Source: Pseudomonas sp. dw_612 (lineage in GTDB: Bacteria; Pseudomonadota; Gammaproteobacteria; Pseudomonadales; Pseudomonadaceae). From it: 55,587 bases of DNA. The notes below the pieces were generated by a model, which was not told the origin of the DNA, ran no database searches, and worked only from the letters and a program-made list of their open reading frames with translations. Made by a program: the position numbers and the translations under genes. The stretch is taken from the NCBI RefSeq assembly GCF_018449725.1, contig NZ_JAAVVC010000031.1:1-55587 (forward strand), written 5' to 3'. Below, in pieces: positions 33,205 through 41,394 of this stretch (within the stretch, counting starts at the first letter, position 1; the number at the start of each line of letters is the position of its first letter).

Positions 33205-33789
33205 ATGTTGCAACGCCTGTTGTTCGGTTTGATCACTGTGACCGGTTTGACCCTGGCCGGCTGCGCCCACAGCCCGCAACAACTGAGCCCGGAACCGAAG
33301 CTGACCACTCAGCTCGCGCCGGTTGGCCATGGCCAGCAAGTGGTAGTGCGTGTGGTGGACGGTCGTCCGTCGCCAACCCTGGGCACTCGTGGTGGTCTGT
33401 ACCCTGAAACCAGCGCAATCACTGTGCAAGGCGCGCAGATCCTGCCGAAGCTGCAAGCCCAGGCCGAAGCCGCCGTGCGTTTGCTGGGTTTCACCCCGGT
33501 ATCCAACGGCATGAACGCGCCGCAGTTGACCGTGACCCTGGCCGAACTGAAATATCAGTCGCCTAAAGAAGGCATGTACGTGACTGAGGCCACCATCGGC
33601 GCGACCTTCCGCTCCGATGTGCAGAATGCCAACCGTCGCTACAGTGGCCGTTACGGTGCATCCCTGGATCAGCGTTTTGGTATGGCGCCGAACCAGGAAA
33701 CCAACACCAAACTGGTCAGCGATGTGTTGAGCGATGCCCTGACGCGGTTGTTCAAGGACCCGACAGTGGGTCAGATTCTCGGCGAGTAA
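33205..33789 (+). CDS. YajG-family outer-membrane lipoprotein
   Basis: A 194-residue lipoprotein: signal peptide MLQRLLFGLITVTGLTLAGC with lipobox LAGC at Cys20, then a body with VVVRVVDGRPSPTLGTRGGLYP and ending RLFKDPTVGQILGE, as in YajG proteins. The function is unknown. The start at 33205 has a GGAGAGAAG site; the longer frame from 33151 adds a non-signal N-terminus. A terminator follows at 33805. Confidence 0.9.
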   Translation: MLQRLLFGLITVTGLTLAGCAHSPQQLSPEPKLTTQLAPVGHGQQVVVRVVDGRPSPTLGTRGGLYPETSAITVQGAQILPKLQAQAEAAVRLLGFTPVSNGMNAPQLTVTLAELKYQSPKEGMYVTEATIGATFRSDVQNANRRYSGRYGASLDQRFGMAPNQETNTKLVSDVLSDALTRLFKDPTVGQILGE

Positions 33790-33804
33790 CCTTTCGCGAG
33801 AAGC

Positions 33805-33842
33805 AAAAAAGCCCGGCGCCAGTGATGGCCCCGGGCTTTTTC
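33805..33842 (+). terminator. Terminator of the YajG lipoprotein gene
   Basis: A GCCCGG...CCGGGC hairpin with an A tract before and a T tract after, 16 bp past the stop codon. Confidence 0.88.
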
Positions 33843-33862
33843 ATGAACGTACACCAAACCCC

Positions 33863-33951
33863 TGTGGGAGCGGGCTTGCTCGCGAAGGCGGAGTGTCAAT
33901 CGACCTCCATGCAACTGACACACCGCTTTCGCGAGCAAGCCCGCTCCCACA
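33863..33951. repeat. REPIN, GTGGGAGCGGGCTTGC type
   Basis: Inverted REP arms with spacer containing AACTGACACACCG. It lies between the YajG terminator and a small minus-strand gene. Confidence 0.9.
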
Positions 33952-33968
33952 AGGGGGGGACGGTGTTG

Positions 33969-34175
33969 TCAGGCCGCTTCGGAGTAGAAATCCAGCACAC
34001 TCACGCCCGTCAGCAAATCCGTCTCCGGCAAGTCCGCATGTTGATGCCCGCCGAGTGCGCAATACACCAGCCAGTGACGGTCCTGGACATTGAAGGCAAG
34101 GCTTCCAACGAGGTTTTGCTGTTCGTCGCTTTGTGCGATCAGGTAGAGGCGGTCCTGGTTTTCGGCGTGCAGCAT
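33969..34175 (-). CDS. Small hypothetical protein
   Basis: A 68-residue protein (MLHAENQDRLYLIAQSDEQQ, then LAFNVQDRHWLVYCALGGHQHAD). The sequence is hydrophilic, without a signal peptide or obvious domain. Support is the protein-like composition and the fit between the REPIN and the divergent membrane-protein gene; the ribosome binding site is weak. I recall comparable small proteins in Pseudomonas, but cannot name a family. Confidence 0.55.
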   Translation of the reverse strand: MLHAENQDRLYLIAQSDEQQNLVGSLAFNVQDRHWLVYCALGGHQHADLPETDLLTGVSVLDFYSEAA

Positions 34176-34348
34176 GGTGTGCTCAGTGTCGGTTTCGAGG
34201 GGCGACAGACTGGCGCATTCAGATGACGATGGCGTGACGCAGGGCAGGAATCGGCCAAGTGGTTCGTTTTTTGTCGCAAGCTTTCGGTAGAATCCGCGCC
34301 GCAGTCGTCGGTCCGGCGCCTGCCACCTTAGTTTTGCCGAGGTCCGTG

Positions 34349-34633
34349 ATGTCGTTGCATTTGATTTCGTTGTTTACCAACCATCCCGCCAAGTTGATCA
34401 ACCTGCTGGCCTTGCTGCTGGCGTTCCCGGGCAGTTGGCTGTTGCATGCCACCCGGCGCCGCGAACAACGCGCGTTGGCGGTGCTTGAGGCGGCGACCCA
34501 GAACCGGCGTATCGATGACGCGACGTTGATGCTCGATGGCGCCACCCAACGCATGAACCGGTTTTTCTACCGCTTCGGTTTTGCCTGCCTGGGCGTGGCG
34601 TTGATCGTTTCGTGGATCAGCACGCGCTTCTGA
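34349..34633 (+). CDS. Small membrane protein of unknown function
   Basis: A 94-residue protein with two membrane segments (LINLLALLLAFPGSWLL near residues 17-33 and YRFGFACLGVALIVSWIS near residues 74-91) joined by a basic, helical linker (ATRRREQRALAVLEAATQN). GAGGT lies about 8 bases before the ATG at 34349; the frame to 34259 adds 30 residues and is less likely. Function unknown. It is followed by the long perfect inverted repeat. Confidence 0.72.
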   Translation: MSLHLISLFTNHPAKLINLLALLLAFPGSWLLHATRRREQRALAVLEAATQNRRIDDATLMLDGATQRMNRFFYRFGFACLGVALIVSWISTRF

Positions 34634-34644
34634 ATCGCTGAAAG

Positions 34645-34739
34645 CAAAAGATCGCAGCCTCGTTGCACTCGACAGCTCCTACAGGATGAATGCGATCCCA
34701 TGTAGGAGCTGTCGAGTGCAACGAGGCTGCGATCTTTTG
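34645..34739. repeat. Perfect 39-bp inverted repeat (REP, GTAGGAGCTGTCGAGTGC type)
   Basis: Left arm 34645-34683 and right arm 34701-34739 are exact reverse complements over 39 bases, with a 17-base loop. The arm starts CAAAAGATCGCAGCCTCG. Related elements are at 30340-30383 and 44455-44539. It lies between the small membrane-protein gene and the convergent acyltransferase gene and would also act as a strong hairpin in RNA. Confidence 0.9.
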
Positions 34740-34747
34740 ATCTTGCC

Positions 34748-35914
34748 TTAAAGCGGCAACCCAGCCTTCACCCGATACTGATTCCTCACCGGCGTCGCAT
34801 ATTGCAACACCAGGAACGGCCGATGTTCCTCAGGGCAAGCGTCCAGACGGCGCTGCCATTCTTCCTGGGCCTTGGCCAGTTCATCCGCCGCAAACACGTC
34901 GGCGGCTTTCGGCACCAGAAGCTGCGGATCAGCATCCTTCCACTGCGCATACGCCAGGTAGTGCACCGGGAACAACCGGTAACCGCCGAGAATCTGCTGG
35001 TCCATCTCGATCGCCAATTGCTTGGTGTCATCGAACAGCTCGGTGATCGGCTTGGCGAAGTTCACGTGGACCCGGCCCTTGTAGCCGGTGATGCCCTTGG
35101 CGATGCTCACGTCGTCTTCGCCCGGCACTTTGGTGTAGCTGCCGGTGGTGGCGCGGATGAACAGTTCGCGGGCCTTGGCCTGGTCGCACGGGTCGTATTC
35201 GTAGCTGATCGACACCGGGGTCACGTTCAGCGACTGAATGACCTCGCCGAACGGCTCGTCCTTGCGGCTCATGTGGAACATCTTGAGGATCGCCGACTCG
35301 GTACGGTCGTCGCCGTCCTTGGCCCGGCCTTCGGCCTGGGCGATCCAGATCGAAGCGCAATCGTTGCGGATCGAGTGGTTGATATAGGCCGACAGCAGTT
35401 GATAAGCGGCCATCTTCTCGCGGCGACCGGTGATCGAACGGTGCACGATGAAGCTCTTGTTCAAACGCATCAAATCGCTGACAAACGGCTTTTGCAGCAG
35501 GTTGTCGCCAATGGCGATGCGCGGGGTCGGCAGGCCGGCGTGGTACACGGCGTAGTTGACGAAGGCCGGGTCCATCACGATATCGCGGTGGTTGGCGATG
35601 AACAGGTAGGCGCTGCCGGACTTGAATTGCTCGACGCCGGTGTAGGTCACGCCGTCGGTGGCACGCTCGATGGTGTGGTCGACGTAAACCTCGACTTTGT
35701 CCTGCAACGTGGCCACCGAATTGACGCCGGCGAACTCACGGCGCAGCCGATGAGCTATAAGAGGTTTGAGCATCCAGCCGAAGGCACCGGCATAACGCGG
35801 GAAGCGGAAGTGAATGAGGATGTCTAGAAATGCCTTGTCGCCGAGCAGCCGGTCCAGCACTGCAGGGACTTCGCTGTCGTCGTAAGGTCGGATGGCATCG
35901 AATTCGCCCATCAT
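34748..35914 (-). CDS. PlsC-type acyltransferase family protein
   Basis: A 388-residue protein with a glycerophospholipid acyltransferase core: the HxxxxD block appears as NHRDIVMDPAF (catalytic His and Asp), followed by SFIVHRSITGRREKMAAY and IWIAQAEGRAKDGDDRTESAILKM, resembling later blocks. It lacks clear membrane helices, unlike PlsC. It probably acylates a glycerol-phosphate or related acceptor at the membrane; the substrate is unknown. Two ATG codons in a row (35914 and 35911) leave the exact start open. It is divergent from the CPXCG gene. Confidence 0.85.
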   Translation of the reverse strand: MMGEFDAIRPYDDSEVPAVLDRLLGDKAFLDILIHFRFPRYAGAFGWMLKPLIAHRLRREFAGVNSVATLQDKVEVYVDHTIERATDGVTYTGVEQFKSGSAYLFIANHRDIVMDPAFVNYAVYHAGLPTPRIAIGDNLLQKPFVSDLMRLNKSFIVHRSITGRREKMAAYQLLSAYINHSIRNDCASIWIAQAEGRAKDGDDRTESAILKMFHMSRKDEPFGEVIQSLNVTPVSISYEYDPCDQAKARELFIRATTGSYTKVPGEDDVSIAKGITGYKGRVHVNFAKPITELFDDTKQLAIEMDQQILGGYRLFPVHYLAYAQWKDADPQLLVPKAADVFAADELAKAQEEWQRRLDACPEEHRPFLVLQYATPVRNQYRVKAGLPL

Positions 35915-36053
35915 GCTCTCTTGTTAGAAACGGCTAGGGTAAGTAAAGGTTTTGATCGAAAACCAACGGGGCACGGTCTGAAAAGGTAGCCAGACAAAAA
36001 TAGCCCTGCAAATAGACCGGCGATTATACGCACAAGTCACCTGGGAGACCGCG

Positions 36054-36236
36054 ATGCTGGAAGCCGCACTGTATGAATGTCCGTATTGTGGTGAAGAGGT
36101 TGAGACCACGGTGGATTTGTCCGGGGGTGATCAGACCTATATTGAGGACTGTCAGGTGTGTTGTCGGCCGATCACGTTTGTGTTGCAGGTTGACGGAGAG
36201 GAATGGCATCTCGAGGTTTTCAGCGAAAACGAGTGA
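36054..36236 (+). CDS. CPXCG-motif cysteine-rich small protein
   Basis: A 60-residue protein with two zinc-ribbon-like Cys pairs, CPYCG near residue 9 and CQVCC near residue 33, and the surrounding DLSGGDQTYIEDC and PITFVL typical of the CPXCG family. Likely zinc-binding; function unknown. GGGAG lies before the ATG. It is 9 bp ahead of the DUF2007 gene, a pairing that is common in Pseudomonas. Confidence 0.9.
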   Translation: MLEAALYECPYCGEEVETTVDLSGGDQTYIEDCQVCCRPITFVLQVDGEEWHLEVFSENE

Positions 36237-36245
36237 GGGGCGCCC

Positions 36246-36506
36246 ATGCAGCGAATCTACGAACCGGAAAACCTGATGGAAGGCGAGTTGCTGCAAGGAA
36301 TGCTGGCCAGCGAGGGCATTGAGGCGCATCTGGTGGGGCGGGATCTGCTCGGTGGCACCGGCGAATTGCCGATCTTCGGCCTGCTGGGGTTGTCGGTGGA
36401 TAACGATCAGGCCGAATACGCCCGGGAGCTGATCACCGCCTACAATGCTGCGCTGCCGATGCCGGGTGATGAACCGGAAAGTTTTCCCGGCACGCTGGTC
36501 TGTTAG
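36246..36506 (+). CDS. DUF2007 domain protein (putative signal-transducing)
   Basis: An 86-residue protein starting MQRIYEPENLMEGELLQGML with the DUF2007 pattern of ASEGIEAHLVGRDLLGGTGELP and GLSVDNDQAEYARELI. The domain has a small GlnB-like fold and is annotated as putative signal transducing; the ligand is unknown. A GAGGGGCG site lies just upstream. It follows the CPXCG gene by 9 bp and precedes the YedK-family gene by 35 bp, so the three are probably one operon. Confidence 0.88.
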   Translation: MQRIYEPENLMEGELLQGMLASEGIEAHLVGRDLLGGTGELPIFGLLGLSVDNDQAEYARELITAYNAALPMPGDEPESFPGTLVC

Positions 36507-36541
36507 GCTGACGTTCGTTTGATCAAGAGTCGTGTTGCCCC

Positions 36542-37165
36542 ATGTGTGGACGTTATGCCCTGTTTCGCTGGAACCCCGCCTTCGCAGCCCTGCCTGGCTT
36601 TCCTGCCGATCAGCAGGCCCAGTGGAATATTTCCCCCAACGATTCGGTGTTGATGTTGCGTGCCGGCACTGAGGGTCAGCGCGAATTGGCCCGTGCCCGC
36701 TGGGGCCTGACGCCGCCGTGGCTGACCGATCTGTCGCGCACGCCGGCACATGCCCGCGCCGAAACCGTCGCCGAACAACCGATGTTTCGCCAGGCCCTGC
36801 GCGAGCGCCGTTGCCTGTTGCCGGCCAATGGTTTCTACGAATGGCGCGGCACCACGCGCAAGCGTCCGTATTGGCTGACACCGGGGGAGGGCTCGGCGCT
36901 GTTTTTCGCGGCGATCTGGGAAGCGTATCCGGTGCAGGAGCAGGTGTGGCTGAGCACGGCGGTGATCACGCAACCGGCGGCGAGTCAGCGTCGGCCGTTG
37001 ATTCTGGACGAGGCGGGGCAGGCGGCGTGGCTCGATCCCGAGACGCCGTTGCACGTATTACAGGGGTTGCTGGCCAGTGAGCCGGCGGCGTTGCGCGAGC
37101 GAGTGTTGGCGAATCTGGTGAATGATCCGAAGTTGAATGGGCCGGAGTGTCTTACTCCGGGTTGA
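36542..37165 (+). CDS. SOS-response-associated peptidase family protein (YedK/HMCES-like)
   Basis: A 207-residue SRAP-domain protein. YedK-type proteins crosslink abasic sites in single-stranded DNA through the N-terminal Cys2, with an Asn, a Glu and a His assisting. Here Cys2 (MCGRYALF) and Glu100 (ANGFYEWRG) are kept, but the Asn of the usual NARxET block is His70 (HARAETVAEQPMF) and the His normally before RxP is replaced by Ser-Gln (ASQRRPLIL, 148-149). Crosslinking or its reversal may therefore be altered. It is probably cotranscribed with the DUF2007 gene. Confidence 0.88.
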   Translation: MCGRYALFRWNPAFAALPGFPADQQAQWNISPNDSVLMLRAGTEGQRELARARWGLTPPWLTDLSRTPAHARAETVAEQPMFRQALRERRCLLPANGFYEWRGTTRKRPYWLTPGEGSALFFAAIWEAYPVQEQVWLSTAVITQPAASQRRPLILDEAGQAAWLDPETPLHVLQGLLASEPAALRERVLANLVNDPKLNGPECLTPG

Positions 37166-37189
37166 GGTCTGTGTCTGGTTCAAAAACCA

Positions 37190-37349
37190 CCCCTCACCCC
37201 AGCCCTCTCCCCACGGGGGAGAGGGGGAAAGGGAGCCGATCTTCATGCTTTTCAAAACCTGCGTTCGGCGCGATATTTCAGGTCGCAAAATTTCTTTTAA
37301 ACACCTCGGTCAGTCCCCTCTCCCTCCGGGAGAGGGTTAGGGTGAGGGG
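37190..37349. repeat. Inverted repeat, CCCCTCACCC...GGGAGAGGG type
   Basis: The left arm CCCCTCACCCCAGCCCTCTC with an internal hairpin (CTCTCCCCACGGGGGAGAG) and the right arm CCCTCTCCCTCCGGGAGAGG followed by GTTAGGGTGAGGGG form a 160-bp element. Similar GGGTGAGGGG repeats occur in many proteobacteria. It lies between the convergent YedK and chemoreceptor genes. Confidence 0.82.
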
Positions 37350-37353
37350 CTCG

Positions 37354-39495
37354 TCAGACCTTGAACTGATTGATCAACCGCCGCTGCTGCTCAGCCAATT
37401 TGGTCAAATCCGCACTGGCCGCGCTCGATTCATCCGCGCCGCCCGCCACTTCATTGGCCACCTGCCCGATATTGATCACGTTACGGTTGATGTCATCAGC
37501 CACCGCGCTCTGTTCCTCGGCCGCACTGGCAATCTGTGTATTCATGTCGTTGATCACCGACACTGCCTGAGTAATCGTCTCCAGCGCTTCGGCCGCTTTC
37601 GCCGCATGCTGCACGCTTTCGTCGGTACGGTTCTGACTGTCTTCCATGACCCGCACCACATCGCGGGTGCCTTGTTGCAACTGCTGGATCATGGTCTGGA
37701 TTTCTTCGGTGGCTTTCTGAGTCTTCTGCGCCAGGTTGCGCACTTCATCAGCCACCACCGCAAAACCACGGCCCTGTTCACCGGCGCGCGCCGCTTCAAT
37801 CGCCGCGTTCAAGGCCAGCAGGTTGGTTTGTTCGGCGATGCCGCGAATGGCGGTGAGGATCGCGTTGATGTTCTCGCTGTCCTTGGCCAGGGTTTGCACC
37901 ACGGCCACCGCTTTGCCGATTTCCACGGCCAGCACGCCGATTGAATTCGATGTATCGCGCACGATCTGCATGCCTTGGGCCGCGGCCTTGTCCGCATGGC
38001 TGGCGGCTTGCGCGGCCGACGTTGCATTGCGCGCCACGTCCTGGGCGGTCGCGGTCATTTCATGCACCGCCGTGGCCACTTGATCAATCTCGGCCATTTG
38101 TTTGTGCACGCCGATGTTGGTGCGGATGGCGATGTCGGCGGTGTGTTCCGACGAATCGCTGACACTCTGCACCGACGTCACCACTTGGGTGATCATCGCC
38201 TGCAACTTGGCCAGGAACGTATTGAAGCCTTTGGCGATCGAGCCCAGTTCGTCGGCGCGGTCGCTGGTCAGGCGGCGCGTGAGGTCGCCTTCGCCCTGGG
38301 CGATGTCGTCGAGCATGGCCACCATTTGCTTGAGCGGACGCGCGATGCCGTGGCCCACCAGCCAGATCACCAGCAAGCCGATACTGGCGATCAGCAGGCC
38401 AACCATGGCCATGCCAAACGTGTCGGATTTGCGTTGTTTATCCAGGTCGCCCTGCAGTTTTTGCAGGTCCGCCATTACCGCGTTCAGCGGCAGTTGCAGC
38501 ATCAGGGTCCAACGCGCGTCGGTCTGGCCGATGCCGAAGGGTAGGTACAACTCGATCCGGCCATTGGCCTTGTCGACGGTGTAGGTCACTTCGCCGCGCT
38601 TGAGATTGGCCATGTTGGCAATCTGCTGGCTGTCGAGGATGTCGCTGACCTTCTCGCCGAATTTGCTCGGGTCCTTGGTGTAGGCCACGATCCGGCCGTT
38701 GCCGCCGATCAGCGCCATCACGCCGGAACCGCCATACAGTTTCTGGTTGGCGCCCAGGAGCATTTCCTGGATGAAGTTCACCGACAGGTCGGCGCCGACG
38801 ATGCCCTGAAAGGCGCCGTTGAGCATGATCGGCTCAATAAAGGAGGCGAGCATGACGATTTTGTCGCCGACCTTGTAGGGCGCAGGATCGATCACGCAGG
38901 ATTTCTTGGTTTCTTTCGAGCACAAGTAGTACTCGCTGGCGCGCACGCCGGTGGACAGGGTTTTCTGGTCGTCGACGTCCACCAGTTTGTCCAGGCCCAG
39001 GCTACCGTCCTCGTTGCGGAACCACCACGGCAGGAAACGCCCGTTGCTGGCGTCGATGCCGACCACTTTGGTGTCAACGTAGGCCGCGTCATTGTGGTCC
39101 AGTGCGTTTTTTTCCCAGCCGATGTAGGTGCCGAGAATTTTCGGATTCCTGGTGACGTTTTGCTTGATCAGGCTGATCAACTGCTCACGGTTGAGGCTCA
39201 GTTGCGGCTGGCCGTCGGCCCCTGGCGTGCCGATCAATTCGTTGATCCGCACCAGTCCGCCGGCAATCAGCAGTGGCGCTTCGAGTTCGCGCTGAATCTG
39301 ACTGACCTGGGTTTGCGCCAGGGAAGTCAGGCGTTGTTCGATGACTTGCTCGAACTGCGCCTGGGTCCGTTCCTGGACCATGTCTTGCGTCCGCGCACCG
39401 GAAAACAGCGCATACAGCACCAGGGCCGCCACGACACTGAGGACGATGGCACCGGCAAGGGCCGCTACGGAAAACTGGATCGACTTGAATTTCAT
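37354..39495 (-). CDS. Methyl-accepting chemotaxis protein with dCache sensor
   Basis: A 713-residue chemoreceptor. Order: TM1 (about 10-33), a double-Cache periplasmic domain (34-360, with GTYIGWEKNALDHND and a membrane-proximal GIVGADLSVNFIQEM), TM2 (361-383), HAMP (384-436) and the signalling domain, whose tip region reads AGEQGRGFAVVADEVRNLAQKT. It signals to CheA/CheW. The standard amino-acid-binding Cache motif was not evident, so the ligand is open. The start at 39495 (MKFKSIQF) fits TM1; the longer frame to 39612 adds 39 residues with no support. Confidence 0.92.
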   Translation of the reverse strand: MKFKSIQFSVAALAGAIVLSVVAALVLYALFSGARTQDMVQERTQAQFEQVIEQRLTSLAQTQVSQIQRELEAPLLIAGGLVRINELIGTPGADGQPQLSLNREQLISLIKQNVTRNPKILGTYIGWEKNALDHNDAAYVDTKVVGIDASNGRFLPWWFRNEDGSLGLDKLVDVDDQKTLSTGVRASEYYLCSKETKKSCVIDPAPYKVGDKIVMLASFIEPIMLNGAFQGIVGADLSVNFIQEMLLGANQKLYGGSGVMALIGGNGRIVAYTKDPSKFGEKVSDILDSQQIANMANLKRGEVTYTVDKANGRIELYLPFGIGQTDARWTLMLQLPLNAVMADLQKLQGDLDKQRKSDTFGMAMVGLLIASIGLLVIWLVGHGIARPLKQMVAMLDDIAQGEGDLTRRLTSDRADELGSIAKGFNTFLAKLQAMITQVVTSVQSVSDSSEHTADIAIRTNIGVHKQMAEIDQVATAVHEMTATAQDVARNATSAAQAASHADKAAAQGMQIVRDTSNSIGVLAVEIGKAVAVVQTLAKDSENINAILTAIRGIAEQTNLLALNAAIEAARAGEQGRGFAVVADEVRNLAQKTQKATEEIQTMIQQLQQGTRDVVRVMEDSQNRTDESVQHAAKAAEALETITQAVSVINDMNTQIASAAEEQSAVADDINRNVINIGQVANEVAGGADESSAASADLTKLAEQQRRLINQFKV

Positions 39496-39526
39496 GGGTG
39501 CTCCGCACGCAAGAGGACGTCTGCGC

Positions 39527-39716
39527 TGTTGTATCGGCCAGGCAATTGGAGTCCATGAGCGGGTCGTGGCGAAATGACTGTTTTGGAGCGCTGGATGTCG
39601 CAAATGAGGCATTGCGCGCGCGGGGTGCGGGATTGTGTGAATTTTTTCCTACGAAGATCGGCGTCTTTTCTGAAAGTAGCGTGCAACACGTCTGTTGTAT
39701 CTGGCGCCGATACAAT
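39527..39716. promoter_or_regulatory. Divergent promoter region with repeated TGTTGTATC elements
   Basis: Two copies of TGTTGTATC lie at 39527-39535 and 39693-39701. The second is part of a symmetric element, TTGTATC-TGGCGCC-GATACAA (39695-39715). Read outward, CGATACAA lies where a -10 would be for each divergent gene: TACAAT at 39711-39716 toward the M48 gene and TACAAC on the opposite strand toward the chemoreceptor gene. Convincing -35 boxes were not found. Confidence 0.35.
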
Positions 39717-39758
39717 TCCGCGCCTAGGATACGCGGCATGTTTTCAGGGAGCTATTTG

Positions 39759-40577
39759 ATGAACAAGACATTGGTTGTAAGTGCTTTGAGCGCAGCATTG
39801 CTGCTGGCCGGTTGCCAGTCGGTCAACACCACCAGCGGCGGAGCCGTCGGGGTTGAGCGCAAACAGTACATGTTCAGCATGTTGTCCTCGGATGAGGTCA
39901 ACCAGATGTACGCCCAGTCCTATCAGAAGACAGTAGGCGAGGCGACGAGCAAAGGCGTACTGGACAAGACCAGTACCGAAGCCAGGCGCGTCCAGGCGAT
40001 AGCCGATCGGCTGATCGCCCAGGCGCCGAATTTCCGTCCGGATTCGGCCCAGTGGAAGTGGGAAGTCAACCTGATCAAGAGCGATGAACTCAATGCCAAC
40101 TGTGGTCCGGGCGGCAAGATCATTTTCTACACCGGGCTGATCGACAGCCTGAAACTCACCGACGATGAAATCGCCGCGGTCATGGGCCATGAAATCGCCC
40201 ACGCCCTGCGTGAGCACGGTCGTGAAGCCATGTCCAAGGCCTACGGTATCGAAATGGCCAAGCAGGGCGCCGGCGCCTTGTTCGGTCTGGGGCAGGACAG
40301 CCTGGCCCTGGCCGACACCGTGGCCAATTACGGCATGACCTTGCCGAACAGCCGCGCGAATGAAAACGAGGCCGATCTGATTGGCCTGGAGCTGGCGGCT
40401 CGCGCCGGCTACAACCCGAATGCCGCGATCACCTTGTGGAACAAGATGAGCAAGGCGTCGGAGGGTTCGCCGCCGGAATTCATGAGCACACACCCGGCGT
40501 CGGCCAGTCGTATTTCTTCGTTGCAGGCGGCGATTCCTAAAGTGATGCCGCTGTACGAGAAAGCCTCGAAATCCTGA
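39759..40577 (+). CDS. M48-family metalloprotease lipoprotein (LoiP-like)
   Basis: A 272-residue outer-membrane lipoprotein protease: signal peptide MNKTLVVSALSAALLLAGC with lipobox LAGC, then the zinc-binding HEIAH (HExxH) in AAVMGHEIAHALREHGREAM and the third ligand Glu in NENEADLIGLELAARAGY. Relatives such as LoiP and BepA act in envelope protein quality control. The start at 39759 is set by AGGGAG and the lipobox; an open frame runs back to 39498 without support. It is divergent from the chemoreceptor gene. Confidence 0.93.
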   Translation: MNKTLVVSALSAALLLAGCQSVNTTSGGAVGVERKQYMFSMLSSDEVNQMYAQSYQKTVGEATSKGVLDKTSTEARRVQAIADRLIAQAPNFRPDSAQWKWEVNLIKSDELNANCGPGGKIIFYTGLIDSLKLTDDEIAAVMGHEIAHALREHGREAMSKAYGIEMAKQGAGALFGLGQDSLALADTVANYGMTLPNSRANENEADLIGLELAARAGYNPNAAITLWNKMSKASEGSPPEFMSTHPASASRISSLQAAIPKVMPLYEKASKS

Positions 40578-40603
40578 TGGTTATTTGGCGGGGCTGATGG
40601 CGC

Positions 40604-40698
40604 CTTCGCGAGCAAGCCCGCTCCCACAGGGGATTTTTTGTGACCACAATATTTGTGAACACTGGAGATCCAATGTGGGAGCGGGCTTGCTCGCGAAG
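40604..40698. repeat. REPIN, GTGGGAGCGGGCTTGC type, arms in opposite order
   Basis: Here the CGCGAGCAAGCCCGCTCCCAC arm comes first and its complement second, so the ends that face inward are those that face outward in most other copies. The spacer is 42 nt with no similarity to the usual spacer. It lies between the convergent M48 gene and the transporter gene. Confidence 0.88.
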
Positions 40699-40729
40699 AA
40701 CGATCACACGGTGCTACTGACCAAGCGCG

Positions 40730-41314
40730 TCAAATCCACCCACTGCTCTGCATCGCCTTGTACACCGCGACAATCGCCAATACGAAGAACGCCGACGCTG
40801 CCAGTCGACGGATCAACGTCAACGGCAGTTTGTCCGCCGCAAAGTTACCGGCCAGTACCACCGGCACGTTGGCAATCAACATACCGGCGGTGGTGCCGAT
40901 GATCACCAGCCACAGGTCCGGGTATTGCGCGGCGAGCATCACCGTGGCGACCTGGGTCTTGTCGCCCATTTCGGCGAGGAAGAACGCGATCAACGTGGTG
41001 AGGAACGGCCCGAACTTGCGAGCGGTGCTGGCTTCATCGTCGTCCATCTTGTCCGGCACCAGGGTCCACAACGCGGTCGCGGTGAAACTCGCGGCGAGGA
41101 TCCAGTGCAGCGTCGCATTCGAGAAGAAACTGCCGAACCAGGCACCTACCGCACCGGCTGCCGCGTGGTTGGCCAGGGTCGCGGCGACAATGCCGGCGAT
41201 GATCGGCCAGGGTTTGCGAAAGCGAGCCGCAAGAATGAGCGCGAGCAGTTGCGTCTTGTCGCCGATTTCGGCCAAGGCAACGATTGCGGTGGGTACGAGA
41301 AGTGAATCCAGCAT
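40730..41314 (-). CDS. TMEM165/GDT1 family Mn2+ transporter
   Basis: A 194-residue inner-membrane protein with two halves, each carrying the family motif: ALAEIGDKTQLLAL near residue 13 and FLAEMGDKTQVATV in the second half. Bacterial relatives export manganese. Its leader (41315-41518) contains a yybP-ykoY manganese riboswitch, which independently supports Mn2+ homeostasis. The start at 41314 has AGGA upstream and is the family start; the frame extends to 41542 only through the riboswitch. Confidence 0.92.
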   Translation of the reverse strand: MLDSLLVPTAIVALAEIGDKTQLLALILAARFRKPWPIIAGIVAATLANHAAAGAVGAWFGSFFSNATLHWILAASFTATALWTLVPDKMDDDEASTARKFGPFLTTLIAFFLAEMGDKTQVATVMLAAQYPDLWLVIIGTTAGMLIANVPVVLAGNFAADKLPLTLIRRLAASAFFVLAIVAVYKAMQSSGWI

Positions 41315-41328
41315 CAGGGTTTTCCTAA

Positions 41329-41394
41329 GGGGCGGGTCGACACGGCTATGACACGTACAGCCTTCCCGCCCCGGGTAAGGTGTTCGTGTCATAG
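41329..41394 (-). promoter_or_regulatory. Riboswitch expression platform
   Basis: Two nested inverted repeats lie between the aptamer and the start codon: CTATGACACG (41346-41355) with CGTGTCATAG (41385-41394), and GGGGCGGG (41329-41336) with CCCGCCCC (41365-41372). They overlap in order, so both helices cannot form together; the second helix comes within a few bases of the TTAGGA ribosome binding site. A translational or terminator-type switch is inferred. Confidence 0.6.
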
